A stretch of DNA of 64,000 nt, taken from assembly GCA_023105745.1 (NCBI GenBank), contig JALGQZ010000002.1, forward strand, positions 47,342,497 to 47,406,496, written 5' to 3'. This document shows, piece by piece, positions 1-12,029 of the stretch (its first letter is position 1; every line of letters begins with the position of its first letter). A program made the translations under genes and the position numbers. The notes beneath the pieces were generated by a model. That model saw only the letters and a list, made by a program, of their open reading frames with translations. It searched no databases and was not told the DNA's origin. Source of the stretch: Austropuccinia psidii. Lineage: Eukaryota > Basidiomycota > Pucciniomycetes > Pucciniales > Sphaerophragmiaceae.

Positions 1-1102
1 AATGATAATATATTGAAACAATCCTTTAACACTACCACTACAAAGGTAATACTATTGAATAATAGTGAACTCTTTCATTCCTATTATAAATATCTTTCAT
101 TAATTAATAATAAATAATAATATAAGATACTGAGCCTAGCTACTGATCTTTTCAATATAATAATAGATTATACTATTAAAGAAGGGATGGGTTGATCCTC
201 AAGATAATTTTCTGAATTGGAATCATGAGGTAAATTTCATAGAGAGAACCTTTAAATATACCTTTTGGGGCCTCCATAGAGCCTTCAAAAAACAAGGGAC
301 TTGGAATTTTTCCAAGTTTTAGTCATTTTAGTGTGATGTTTTCTGACAAATCATGTCAATTAAATTTTCTGAACAATCAGATTGATCTATCATGTCAATT
401 GGTAATTCTGAGTATGCACTTTGAATTATCTCCAACTATGACCAGTCATATTCTGAGCTGGTGAGTTTGGGCTGATTTGGGGTTCTGAAAATTCATTGGC
501 AAATTTGAATATGCACTATGGCTAAGGTATGTAATTTCTCAATGAATTTTGGTATTCTGTGTAAAGGTATGACTCCCATATTCCTAATGAAAGGGGTATA
601 TAAGTCCATAATTCATTCAGATATACGGTACTTATGGAAATATGAATGACCAGGGTAAGTATTACTGTAAATTTATAGATTGGTACTAACTTATTCTGTA
701 TTTTTTTTCAAGTTAAGTAAATATTCAATCCTAGTATGCATATTATAAGAATATTCTTATGGTGAGCTGAGTGAGTATCTTTATGGGGATATATATATAT
801 ATGTTTTCTAAATCAATGATATATTGCTCAATTTTGGTCCTATGACTTTGAGCTAATATATAAGCCTAGGTTAAATTTCATGTATTCTCTAATGGTGAAA
901 CTATTTACAAACTCTAAGATTAGGTATAATGTTTTAAAATAAGTAATCTTAGAGTTTTGTCTTTTCTTTTTTTTAATTTATTATTATTTATTTTTTTGAT
1001 TTATTTTTGTTTATATATTATTTTACACAAACAATAACTATCTATTTATATTATTATACCAAAGTGGACTCAAACCTTTCAGAAAATGTAGGGAATACCA
1101 CA
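1..1102 (-). repeat. Ty3-B 3' LTR (far end beyond window)
   Basis: Long stretches match the LTR at 35,655-36,777, for example the segment around 120-175 versus 35,770-35,820, and the segment around 255-310 versus 35,920-35,970. On the minus strand the LTR starts TGTGGTATTCCC at 1,102, directly after a purine tract, as expected for a 3' LTR. About 700 bp of its far end lies left of position 1. Confidence 0.8.
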
Positions 1103-1115
1103 TCCCCCTCTCCAT
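1103..1115 (-). other. Polypurine tract of Ty3-B
   Basis: The minus strand reads GGAGAGGGGGA immediately before the TG that opens the LTR. This is the expected plus-strand primer of an LTR retrotransposon. Confidence 0.65.
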
Positions 1116-1129
1116 TTAATGCTGTCCCC

Positions 1130-2340
1130 AGCATTCAAGGTTAAAGTTCAATTTCTCAGGAATTGACGGTTTTTATTCTAATTCTTATGTTCAAGTTTAT
1201 TTTTCAATCCCTTCTTCCTCCAGTTCCTCATCTTCTTCTCCTGAGCTTGACTCTGCTGCCTCTCCTCTTGGATAAAGCCATTTTATTTTGCTTGTTTCAA
1301 GACTTGCTAAGTTTGTTCCATCTAGCTCTTCAAAATCATATGGACCATTGTTTATTTGTTAAAGAGCTCTATATGGCCCATTCCATATATTCTTGAATAA
1401 CAGTCCCCATTAAGACTAAAAAGGTCCATTGTAAACTAATATCATTTCTCCAGGCTCAATTGAATTTCTTATTTGATGGGCCAATCTCCTATACCAATAT
1501 CTTATTGAATCTTCCCTGGACTTTCTCAACTTCTTTTCTTCCTTCCCAGATAACTGGGTAGCTCTTGCTTTCAATAGCTATTCTGTTGATAATACTTTAT
1601 GCCATTCTGTTTCTAAACATGTTTTTGATTCTATATCTATTATTAATACTACTTTTTGATCAAATTGAATTTCCAATTGTGAATAACCTGCTGTCCTTTT
1701 TTTTGAGATTTTCATCCAAGGTAATCAGAGGTATATATTCTTTCCATTTTGAACCATTTTTTCCACATAGTTTTACTGAAGCATTCTTTGAATTCTTGTG
1801 ACCTCTTTCTAACATTCCTTGAGATTCACAATAATAAGGGGCTGTGACCCTTATCTTTGATCCTGCCTTCCTTACTTGATCTTTTAGCTCTCCTCAAAAT
1901 TCAGGTCCTCCATCTACTGTGACCTCCTTTGGTGCTCCATATCTGCAAAGAAATTCTGTTGTAAACCACTCTGAGACTGAATTGAATGTGATTCTAACCA
2001 GAACAACTGTTTCTGGCCATCCTGAGAAATCATCTCTGGGTACTGTGAGATATTTACACCTTCCTGCTTTTACATGTATTGCATCCATGCTTACTCTCTC
2101 AAATGAAGTTGAGGTAAGTGATGTTTTCCTTCTTCTTTTTGTTAATAATGAATTCTATTTTGGAAAGCTTTACATTATTTTACCAATTTTTCAACTATTT
2201 TATTCATTACTTCCCACCAAAATCTTTCCCTTTCTCTTTTGTAAGTCTCATTTTCTCCCCTGTGTCTTATTTCTTCATGTAATGCTTTCAGGACTTTCCT
2301 TTATGTTTGTTGGCTTGAGACAACTACTTGGGTGTTTGGC
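1130..2340 (-). pseudogene. Ty3-B integrase remnant
   Basis: Read on the minus strand from 2,340 down. First an H2C2-like zinc-binding stretch (LHEEIRHRG and a Cys after an in-frame stop, about 2,180-2,310). Then the integrase core at 1,894-2,088, with DDFSGWPE and the second catalytic Asp region CRYGAPKEVTVDGGPEF, typical of rust and other basidiomycete Ty3 elements. Around 1,440-1,570 a C-terminal stretch resembles the arginine-rich and 'PGEMILVYN' part that follows the core. The RNase H domain that should sit between RT and the zinc finger is missing: only about 230 bp separate the RT connection (from 2,324) and the integrase core. Multiple stops and frameshifts; not functional. Confidence 0.75.
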
Positions 2341-3610
2341 TTATTCTAATTTTTAAGCTGGCCTTCCTCAAAAAGAAAAAAATAAATGCCTCATCACATT
2401 TCTGAGTCCATCCCCATTCAACATCCTCCCTAGTGAGCCTTCTCAGTGGTGAAGCAATTTGGGAGAAATTCTGAATGAACATTCTTAAATAAGCACAAAG
2501 ACCCAAAAAACCTCTAACTTGATTCTTTTTTAGGGGCTTTGGACACTTTTGTATCTTGTTAATCCCCTGTTTTGAGATTTTCCTTCAATTCAGAGAGACT
2601 ACATGTCCTAATATATCTAATTATGGGACACAACATGCAAGCTTTGCACCTGAGATAGTAAGTCCTGATTCTTAAAGTCTAATCAATATCCTTTCTAATG
2701 TGACTGCGTATTCCCATAAATGTTCTCATTAAATAATTTTCTTCTAAGTAATCATTGTTATGATTTGATCTTGGGCCTTTAATTCCTCAATAATCAATAA
2801 AAAACCCTAGATTTTCTGGTATCTACTCCCAAAGTATCCAAGTCATTTGAACTTGGTACAATTCAACAGAGTTTGTTTCTCCTAGAGGCAATGTTGTAAG
2901 CCAAAATATTCGCAACAGGGATTCAAAATCTGTAAGGGGCCTTTTAGAAATATCCAGTTACCTTTAATCATATCTTCCCATTAGACCTTCAAGTGCATAG
3001 CATGCAATTCAATAGAAGGGATCAACAAATTCTTCAATATGGAGTGTAATGCTGCATCTTTAATTGTAACATTGTTAAGCTCTTTCAAGTCATGAACAAT
3101 TCTAAAATTTCCATTTGACTTTGCTACACAGAAGCCTGGACTTGTTTAGGTTGAGGTATACTGTTCATAAAGTCCTGTTCTTATCATTTCTCTTATTATA
3201 TATATAAATTGAGGTAAGATTTGTTTTTGTTTTGGTTTTGGCTTCTTTTACCATGGAATGTGTGATATTACTGGTATTCTTTAAGGCTTCCCATATGAAT
3301 GCTTAAGTAGACCTCTTTCCTCTTCACTGAATGAAATAGCCTTTTCTCTTAGAACTATAACACTCAAAGTAAGCTTTTTCTTCTTATGAAAGCCATCCAG
3401 GTGGTCCAAAATTAATAACTTCGAATCTTTTCTGGATTATTTTTTGATTTAAACATAAACCTGGGAGTCTTTGGTGATAATGATGTAATATATGGATCTA
3501 TTCATGATGGTGGCCTTTCCAAGGGAGGATTTATATCCTGTGGAATGGGCTTATTTACTGGTTTAACTTTTTTGAGTACTGAACTTCATTTTTCTGTATT
3601 ATTGAAGTAA
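2324..3610 (-). pseudogene. Ty3-B reverse transcriptase remnant
   Basis: On the minus strand the following are readable: a pre-RT linker with PVNKPIPQDINPPLERPP near 3,500-3,580; RT fingers with SNGNFRIVHDLKELN near 3,060-3,135; the TISGAKLACCVP and LDILGHVV stretch of the late palm near 2,590-2,680; and the connection GLCAYLRMFIQNFSQIASPL at 2,420-2,506. Stops and frame changes separate them, and I could not find the YxDD box near 2,750. The order is that of a Ty3 RT. The upstream half of pol is missing here and probably lies at 29-32 kb. Confidence 0.75.
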
Positions 3611-3642
3611 TCCATTTAGAAATAAAATTTCAAATAAAATTC

Positions 3643-4964
3643 TTTATTATTATTATTAATATTCTTAATATTATTTATTATTATTTATTATTATTTATTA
3701 TTATTTATTATTATTTATTATTATTTATTATTATTTATTATTATTTATTATTATTTATTATTATTTATTATTATTTATTATTATTTATTATTATTTATTA
3801 TTATTTATTATTATTTATTATTATTTATTATTATTTATTATTATTTATTATTATTTATTATTATTTATTATTATTTATTATTATTTATTATTATTTATTA
3901 TTATTTATTATTATTTATTATTATTTATTATTATTTATTATTATTTATTATTATTTATTATTATTTATTATTATTTATTATTATTTATTATTATTTATTA
4001 TTATTTATTATTATTTATTATTATTTATTATTATTTATTATTATTTATTATTATTTATTATTATTTATTATTATTTATTATTATTTATTATTATTTATTA
4101 TTATTTATTATTATTTATTATTATTTATTATTATTTATTATTATTTATTATTATTTATTATTATTTATTATTATTTATTATTATTTATTATTATTTATTA
4201 TTATTTATTATTATTTATTATTATTTCTTATTATTTATTATTATTTATTATTATTTATTATTATTTATTATTATTTATTATTATTTATTATTATTTATTA
4301 TTATTTATTATTATTTATTATTATTTATCATTATTTATTATTATTTATTATTATTTATTATTATTTATTATTATTTATTATTATTTATTATTATTTATTA
4401 TTATTTATTATTATTTATTATTATTTATTATTATTTATTATTATTTATTATTATTTATTATTATTTATTATTATTTATTATTATTTATTATTATTTATTA
4501 TTATTTATTATTATTTATTATTATTTATTATTATTTATTATTATTTATTATTATTTATTATTATTTATTATTATTTATTATTATTTATTATTATTTATTA
4601 TTATTTATTATTATTTATTATTATTTATTATTATTTATTATTATTTATTATTATTTATTATTATTTATTATTATTTATTATTATTTATTATTATTTATCA
4701 TTATTTATTATTATTTATTACTATTTATTATTATTTATTATTATTTATTATTATTTATTATTATTTATTATTATTTATTATTATTTATTATCATTTATTA
4801 TCATTTATTATTACTTATTATTATTTATTATTATTTATTATTATTTATCATTATTTATCATTATTTATCATTATTTATTATTATTTATTATTATTCATTA
4901 TTATTTATTATTATTTATTATTATTTATTATTATCTATTATTATTTATTATTATTTATTATTAA
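3643..4964. repeat. Decamer microsatellite (TTATTTATTA)n
   Basis: About 130 tandem copies of a 10-bp unit. From about 3,670 to 4,220 the copies are perfect. Single substitutions (mostly T to C) become frequent only after about 4,690, so decay is one-sided. It directly abuts the broken end of the Ty3-B RT region. Confidence 0.97.
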
Positions 4965-5159
4965 AAATAGAAATCATATTTCTAATCTTAAAGTGATTAA
5001 TAATCTGCATCTTTCTTCTTTTTGTTTTTTATCATATATATATATATATATTGATATTTAATTATTTATATTTTTTACTTTTTGGTAGATTCTCTTTTCT
5101 AATAGTAATATTATACTATTTCAAGTATAAGGTCGTGTTTGAACTACATAATTTGATAT

Positions 5160-5912
5160 TTTTTTTCAAAAAAAAGGTAAATAAAAAGTTCCAGTTTATC
5201 GTATTTATGGAATTTTAATATTTATTGAGTGAAAAATAATATAAAAAGGAATTCAACTTTATAGTCTTGGTGGACTTATAGCCTTAATAATTGTATAATT
5301 TTATAATTAATAGAAAGAAATTACAATTGGATTTTCCAGTTTAGGGTCATAGAGCACCAATAATTGACTTGTAGGCTCCACTTCAAATGTAAAACCAATC
5401 TTATAAGCAATATAACACCAATAAATAGATGATTAGATTAATTGTGAAATATAAGTATTTTATTTAGAATGATATAGCCATAAATGTATTTTGATAATAA
5501 AAAATAAAATTCAAAAAGAAGATTTCCAGCTTTAGGTCATAGAGGACCTGGATTGAGACTAGCCCTAATTGAAGCAAGTATCAGGGTGTGGGGAGAAAAA
5601 AATAATCATATGCTCATTGTTAATAGATCAACAATACTTTACAAAAATATTGATATTGTAATAAAAGATTTATTTTTGGATAATATCAAAAATAATAACT
5701 TATTCAAAGAATCAAGTTAAAATTCTACCCTTCTCAAAAAATGGGAAAATTAATAATAATCTAGATCATGATGTATTATTAAATTAATTCTGTATATAAT
5801 GTAAATGATAGTGTAAGTCAATAGTTATTTTAAAATAAATTCAAAAATAATAAAAAAAAAGCTGCATTTTATAGTGTTAGAGGACCTTGAATATTTATTG
5901 AGTAAGAATGTG
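5160..5912. repeat. Diverged repeat array, left part
   Basis: Several degenerate copies of a motif resembling 'TTTAGGGTCATAGAGGACCT' (near 5,256, 5,340, 5,530 and 5,870), with shared flanking text such as 'gaatatttattgagt'. The same units resume at 7.7 kb on the other side of an LTR, and the 83-bp array at 8.1-8.5 kb carries a related core. No coding capacity seen. Confidence 0.6.
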
Positions 5913-7702
5913 TGTGAGATTTACATGTATTTTCATATACCCAAAGGACCACAAATAAAAAATTATGTTTTAGTTATTAATAAATAAATTCATTTATATC
6001 ATAGAAGAAAAAAATTAAAATTTAAATATCAAATTTATATACAAAATTGAAAACTTTATTATAATATAGAATTAAAATTACACTGAAATTTAAAATTGTG
6101 AAAATACACTTTTACTTGAAAAGATTAAGTAAAAAAATTTTTTTACAAAAATATTAAAATTAAAATATTTTCGGAAAAAAGTAAAAGAAAATTTATTATA
6201 ACTTTTTATACAATAAATAAACTTATGAAAATTATTTCACCATTGGATTCCTCATAAAAAATAAGGTGGGGTCACCTCTGGGTGAAATTTCTGTAACTCA
6301 ACTCTAACTAAGCTTAAATTAATTTTTAGTATTTTATGTATAAAAAATTTAAAATACTCAAAACCTTAATTTGAATTCCACCACAAGTCAAGTTAAACAT
6401 CAATTTTTGTTTAAAATTGAGGTGTGGTGTGTAGCTTCAAAGTTATGAAGAATTGAAGCATTTTCAATTGAAATGTCAAAATGTGTGCATGTATTACAAA
6501 ATTTAACTTTGATTTAAATGTAAGGTATCAATTATTACAGTTGTGTACTGTAAAAAATCAATTAAATTACATATGTAAATTACAAACATAATACATGATG
6601 AGGAATTAAAGAAAAAATAAATTGGAAAGATTAATTCTGGGGGGGAAAGAATCTTGGCTCCAAGGGTTCCAGACTCCCCAAATTCCTTGATGAGAGGTGT
6701 GGGATGTCAAAATTCAAGCAAAATTTCATCACTTTTGGCCTGGAATTGAGTCATAGGGTCTTTGACTCAATTGATGATGAGGTTTTGATAACAGCCAGGG
6801 AAGTTTTAACTGTTGCCAAGAGGGTAAAACTACCTTTAAGTTAAAAAAATATTAGGAAAAAAAGTTTTTACTGGTTTTTAAATCTCTTACACACATTATG
6901 ACCTCTTTCAAAGGCTTGGAACCAGGTATTAATATAGCAATGGCTGATTTGAGGGTCCAAAATGACTAAAACCAGCCCGTTTTTGGTCCAAACCAGGGTT
7001 AAATGATACCATAATTGTCTTTTCTGTTGTCAGAGTGTTTCTAACTACTGAAAGAGTAAGTTTCAATCTTTGAGTAACAAAATTGGTGGCTATAAAAAAT
7101 GTCCTCTTTGCCCCACTTTTTTCTTAATGTTAGACTCTTTTCCTTTCATAATTAGTTTAAATAATGTTAAAAAAATCAATGAAGTAATCCAGCCACCACT
7201 CTTATATCATTTGGAACTTTTTAAACACCTTAAAAAATAATTATGATCATTTTTTGTAGCTCTTACAATATTTTTACCCTTGAACCACCCCATAAGTGAA
7301 TTAAAGCATCTTTCATCACTGTTAACTTTGTCACTTTGTTTCCAGATTCACTCTGGTCTGTTTTGGGAATATTTTCTCTTTTATAATATTTTTGAAGAAT
7401 TTGTTTTCATATTAATTCCCTGCAGTTCTTTTCACAATTAATTTCAATTGAAATTTCTCTTGAATAAATTTCTTTTGTAGCCTTAAATATCTTTTGTAGA
7501 GTATTTTTGGATACATTTTTATTGTTGGTAAACCAATAAATCTTTATAATATTATTGTTTTATACCTAAAGCATTAAGAGCAATAGATCTGGTGTGTCTT
7601 CTCTTAAAAATCCTCAAATATACAATTTTTAATTGAATTTTACCTAATACAAATTTTGAGGGCAAGAAAAGTACTTGATTTTTAAGCAAAGCTTCATATT
7701 CA
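5913..7702 (+). repeat. Diverged solo LTR of family A
   Basis: Plus-strand copy of the LTR found at 10,025 and 18,219. It starts TGTGAG, then 'catatacccaaaggaccac'. It includes the conserved G-run stretch near 6,640-6,700, the TATA region near 7,095 and the tail 'aaaagtacttgatttttaa' near 7,665-7,685. It ends TTCATATTCA without the usual last dozen bases. Many substitutions versus the Ty3-A1 LTRs mark it as older. No clear target duplication. It interrupts the repeat array at 5.2-8.5 kb. Confidence 0.8.
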
Positions 7703-8099
7703 AAAAAAGAAATCCCAGATTATACTCTTGGGGGACTTTGAATATTCATTTGGTGAAAATTAATCAAAAGAAAGAAATTCAAGCTTATAGTCTTTGTGGA
7801 CTTATGATTCTTATAATAATATCATTTAAAGATGATTAGAAAGTAATTTAAACAGGCTTTTCCAGTTTAGGGTCATAGAGTACCAATGATTGACTTGAAG
7901 GTTCAAATTTCAATCTATAGCCTATTTAATAAGTAATATAGAAATAATCAACAGATAATTTAATTAATTTTAAGATATAAGAATCTGTTCAGAATGATAT
8001 ATTCATAAATTTATTAGGATAATAATAAAGTAAATTTCAAGTTTTATGTAATAGAGGACCTTTATATACAAATGAGCATGAATATTGTAATAAAAAAAT
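7703..8099. repeat. Diverged repeat array, right part
   Basis: Continues the units seen at 5.2-5.9 kb: for example 7,855-7,890 ('tccagtttagggtcatagag') matches 5,335-5,355. Confidence 0.55.
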
Positions 8100-8475
8100 T
8101 AATATTCTATCCAAAAAGAGACTTATGGTCATACTGAGGACTTTATGATTCTAAATCAGCATAGATATTGTTATAAAGCTGGAAATAAGTCATGAAACAA
8201 GCACTTTATGGTCTTTCTGAAGATCTAATAAGACTAAATCAGAATGGATATTTCTATAAAGCTGAAAATAAGTCATGAAACAAGCACTTTATGGTCTTTC
8301 TGAAGATCTAATAAGACTAAATCAGAATGGATATTTCTATAAAGCTGAAAATAAGTCATGAAACAAGCACTTTATGGTCTTGCTGAGGACCTTATGAGTC
8401 TAAATAAGTATAGCTATTGCTATAAAACTGGCAATACGTCATGAAACAAGCACTTCATGAGCTTGCTGAGGACCA
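8100..8475. repeat. 83-bp tandem repeat
   Basis: The marker 'gctg(g/a)aaataagtcatgaa' recurs at 8,178, 8,261 and 8,344, and in diverged form near 8,427, giving an exact 83-bp period and about 4.5 copies. The second and third units are almost identical; the outer ones are diverged. The core 'atggtcttgctgaggacc' relates it to the older array on its left. Ty3-A2 begins directly after it. Confidence 0.9.
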
Positions 8476-8479
8476 TATT

Positions 8480-10024
8480 TGTAAGGTTTGACTATGAAGA
8501 AATAAGTAATAATTACTAATCTCTTACTTATTGTACTCAGAATATCCTAATTTAATGAAACAACAAGCTAATAAAAGAATAATAATAACAAAATATATTA
8601 TAATTATGATGTAAAGTTATTGATATTATTGGAATAAATAAAATAATATGAATTATATTATCAGGTAAAAATATTGATAAATTAATTGCAGCTTATTATT
8701 GTTACCAACAAGCTATAAATGAATGATGAAATGTTATTTAATAATAAAACTTTTTTATAACAATAATATTACTAATATTAAATTTATGTATTAATATAAA
8801 TACTATCTATATTAATAAAAGAATTATTCAAAAAAAAGAATAAAGGGAAAAGCATTATAATAAGACAAAATCACCTAATTTTGACCCGTAATATGATAAT
8901 TTTGAAGAAATTTATGCTTCAGAATATGAAAACTTTTTGTTTAACTTGTATTTAAAATAAAAAAAAGAATTAAAAATTTAACTATTTTTACATGGAATTA
9001 GAGAGTTTTAAGAGAGTTTAACAAATTAAAATAAAAGATTGATGTAATCAAATATAGAATGGTGATTAATATGAGAGAAGATTTTGTTCTTTAATAATAT
9101 AAGAGTTTTATATTAAAGAATAAAAAAATTCACCCTTTATTTAATGTTTTTATTGTATTTTCAGAATCTGAGGGGGAAACAGGGGAAGGAGAGGTCCTTC
9201 CTTCTAGTGACCAGAAGCCTTATAGTAGATGTGTACTGGTTGTATCCACTGGAATTTATTAGCTTTTAAGGTTTGGTGATTATTACATCATTATAGAACC
9301 TTTTTATTTCATTATTACACCATTTCTTGAAGTTATCACTGTAATTCCAATTTTGTGACATAATGAACTTGGAAAATTATTTATTTTAGTGAATTATAGT
9401 AATTTTAATCATAAAATACCAATATAAACCAGTTTTATTTCTTATTCAACTGTTAAACCTAAAATAATATTAGAGTTAATGATCATAAATGATCATTTTC
9501 AAGCCCAAAATTTGATATGTCATGAACTTTAATTTATTCATGCTCAAGAAGCTCAAATAGTTAATTCTGATAGCTTGGAATGTCTTTAATCATCTTAAAA
9601 GAGGATTTTATTACATCATAAAAACTCTATTTTTGATTATTTTTCTTGTAACTCATCTTTTCTGTTGAAATTTACCATTTTGGACTTCAAACCATGATTT
9701 AATGGGGTTTTACCTTGAATATCAAGATAAAAAGATACAAAATCCTTCACAAATGAGCTAGGAAAGTCAATATATATACCTTTTTGAAGCTTGGACCAAT
9801 TTTAATTGAAAGTGGTCAACAGCTATTGCTATTTTTCCCAATATCCCCTTATAAGTGTTAACCTTGTTTGTAACCGCCAAATGAAGTTTATATATTTATT
9901 CTTAAAGTTTATTGGTGGTAGTTTTGTTTTTTAATCAGCTACTTATCATGTTTAATTAAAAAGCTATGGGCTAAGAGCCATGAATATATGCACTGATCCT
10001 AAACATGCATAAACCCACATTATC
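8480..10024 (-). repeat. Ty3-A2 3' LTR, first part
   Basis: Aligns with 25,055-26,525: compare 'atattataattatg' near 8,600 and 25,070, 'tctgagggggaaacag' near 9,170 and 25,650, and 'aaaccatgattt' near 9,690 and 26,190. It breaks off exactly at the left end of Ty3-A1. Confidence 0.88.
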
Positions 10025-10483
10025 TGTGAGCCTTAGAGGTAATTTCATATACCCAAAAGACCAAAAATACAAAATTAACATATAAATATAAATAAAATAA
10101 ATTTATTTATATTATTAAAATAAAAATATAAATATGAAATTGTATTCAAAATAAAAAATTTAATTACAGTTTAAAAATAAAATTACTTTAAATTTTGGAA
10201 TTATGAAATTACATTTATACTTGAAAAAATTAAGTAAAAATGAAATTTTAACAAAATTGTAAAAAAATAAACAAATTTGGAAAAAAGGTAAATGAAAATT
10301 ATGATAACTTTTTATCCAATAAATAAACATACAAAAAACATTTCACCATTGGATTCCTCATAAAAAATCAGGTGGGGTCACCTCTGAGTGAAATTCTTGT
10401 AACTCAACTCTAAATAAGCTTAAATTAAGTTTTTAGTATTTTCAATACAAAAGTTGAAAATCCTCAAAACTTTAATTTAATTC

Positions 10484-10499
10484 ACACCACATGTGGTGT
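10484..10499. promoter_or_regulatory. Conserved 16-bp palindrome in the family A LTR
   Basis: ACACCACATGTGGTGT, a perfect palindrome containing the E-box CACATGTG. It is unchanged at 18,678-18,693 (Ty3-A1 3' LTR) and 38,306-38,321 (Ty3-A3 LTR), and slightly altered near 47,336 (solo LTR). It lies well upstream of the TATA box, in U3. A binding site for a bHLH-type regulator is an inference. Confidence 0.5.
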
Positions 10500-11201
10500 T
10501 AAAATTGAGGTGTTGTGTTTAGTTTAGAAGTTATGAGGAATTGAAGTATTTTCAATTGAATTCAATTGAAATGTCAAAATGTGCGCGTGTATTACATAAG
10601 TGAACTTTGATTTACATATGAGTTATCAATTATTACTTTATTGTACTGTACAATTCAATTGAAATACATATGCAAATTATAAGTATAATACATGATGAGG
10701 AATTAAAGGAAAAATAAATTGATAAGATTAAATTTGGGGGGGAAAAGGAACTCCAGCTCTAAGGGGGAGCTAGATCCCCAAAATCCTTGCTGACAGGCGT
10801 GGGATGTCGAAATTCACGCAAAAGTTCATCACTTTTGGCCTGGAATTGAGTTACAGGGTCTGTGGACTCAATTGATGATGAGGTTTTGATACCAACTGGG
10901 GTAGTTTTAGCTGTTGCCAAGAGGGTAGAACTACCCTTAAGATAAGACAATCATAGTAAAAACAGTTTTAACTGGTTTCTACACCTCTTACACACATTCT
11001 GACGTGTTTTGAAGACTCTAGGACAGGTATTGCTATAGTAATGGCTGATTTAAGGGTCTAAAATGGCTAAAAATGGCTTAAACCAGCCCTTTTTGGTCTA
11101 AACCAGGGTTCGATGATGCCATAATTGGCTTTTCTGTTGTCAGAATGTTTTTCACGACTGACAAGAGTAAATTTTACTTTTGGAGTAAAAGAATTGATGG
11201 C

Positions 11202-11209
11202 TATAAAAA
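11202..11209 (+). promoter_or_regulatory. Likely TATA box of the Ty3-A1 5' LTR
   Basis: TATAAAAA inside the block 'gatggctataaaa...ctttgccccac'. The block is kept in the 3' LTR (19,416), the old LTR near 7,095 and, inverted, the solo LTR near 46,630, while surrounding sequence has diverged. It is placed as expected for the start of the genomic RNA. Confidence 0.55.
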
Positions 11210-11829
11210 AATGTCTCCTTTGCCCCACTTTTCTCTTCATGTTAGAATCTTTTCCTTTTATTAATTAGTTTAAACACTGTTAAACCAATCAATAAAAGAT
11301 TCAAACCACCTTTTTTAGATCATTTTGAACCTCTTAAACCACGTGAAAAAATCATTATAATCATTGTTTGTAACTTTTATAATCATTTTTAGCCCTGAAC
11401 CACCCCAAAAGTGAATTAAAGCATCTTTCATAACTGTAAACATTTTCACTTTGTTTCCAAATTCACTCTGGTCACTTTTGGGCGTGTTTTCTCTTTAATA
11501 GTATTTTTAAAGACTTTTTTCTTGAATTAATTGCTTGCAGTTATTTGTTCAATTAATTCCAATTGAAATTGCTCTTGAAGAAATTTCTTTTGTACCATTA
11601 AATATCTCTTGTAGAGTATTTTTGGATACATTTTTATTGTTGGTAAAACAATGAATCTTTATAATATTATTGTTTTATACTAATATAGCTATAAACAATA
11701 AAGTTGGTGTGTTTTCTCTTAAAAACAATATTTCTTACTATTTTTAATTGATTTTTTACCTTATACAAATTTTGAGGACAGGAAAAGTACTTGATTTTTA
11801 ATCAAAGTTTCATATCCACACCTTTCATT

Positions 11830-11846
11830 TGGGGGCCCAGCCGTGA
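11830..11846 (+). other. Primer binding site of Ty3-A1
   Basis: TGGGGGCCCAGCCGTGA begins two bases after the LTR end, with the TGG complementary to a tRNA CCA tail. Ty3-A3 has a similar site (inverted, about 37,038-37,054), and Ty3-B has a related one at 34,954-34,970. I cannot name the primer tRNA. Confidence 0.65.
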
Positions 11847-12029
11847 TATTTTACCTGTGACATATTTTTTTACTGTTTTTTGAATCCTTTTTCTTATATT
11901 GATAAATATAAAAACATATAAAAAATACTTATAATTCAAGAAATTCATAAAAAATAATTTTTTTAATATTATAAGTGAGGCTTATATTTTAATTTCTTTT
12001 TTTGAAATATCCTTTTTTTACTTAATTAA

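Larger units (their letters stand above)
10025..11827 (+). repeat. Ty3-A1 5' LTR
   Basis: Starts TGTGAGCCTTAGAGG and ends CCTTTCA. Near-identical to 18,219-20,018. Contains a TATA box (11,202-11,209), a 16-bp palindrome (10,484-10,499) and a G-run followed by an inverted 'agctctaagggggagct' (10,755-10,771). Confidence 0.96.

Noticed and set aside
1163..1801. Leu/Phe-rich plus-strand frames resembling membrane proteins
   Set aside because: They are antisense to the degraded Ty3-B integrase C-terminus; hydrophobicity comes from T-rich DNA.
3643..4964. CRISPR-like periodic array
   Set aside because: No spacers: the 10-bp unit repeats without unique intervening sequence, and the DNA is eukaryotic.
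10759..10950. 63-codon frame within the LTR, with counterparts in other LTR copies (46,882-47,106, other strand sense)
   Set aside because: Apparent conservation is explained by shared LTR descent; the open frames in different copies are on opposite senses relative to the LTR, so no coding selection is shown.
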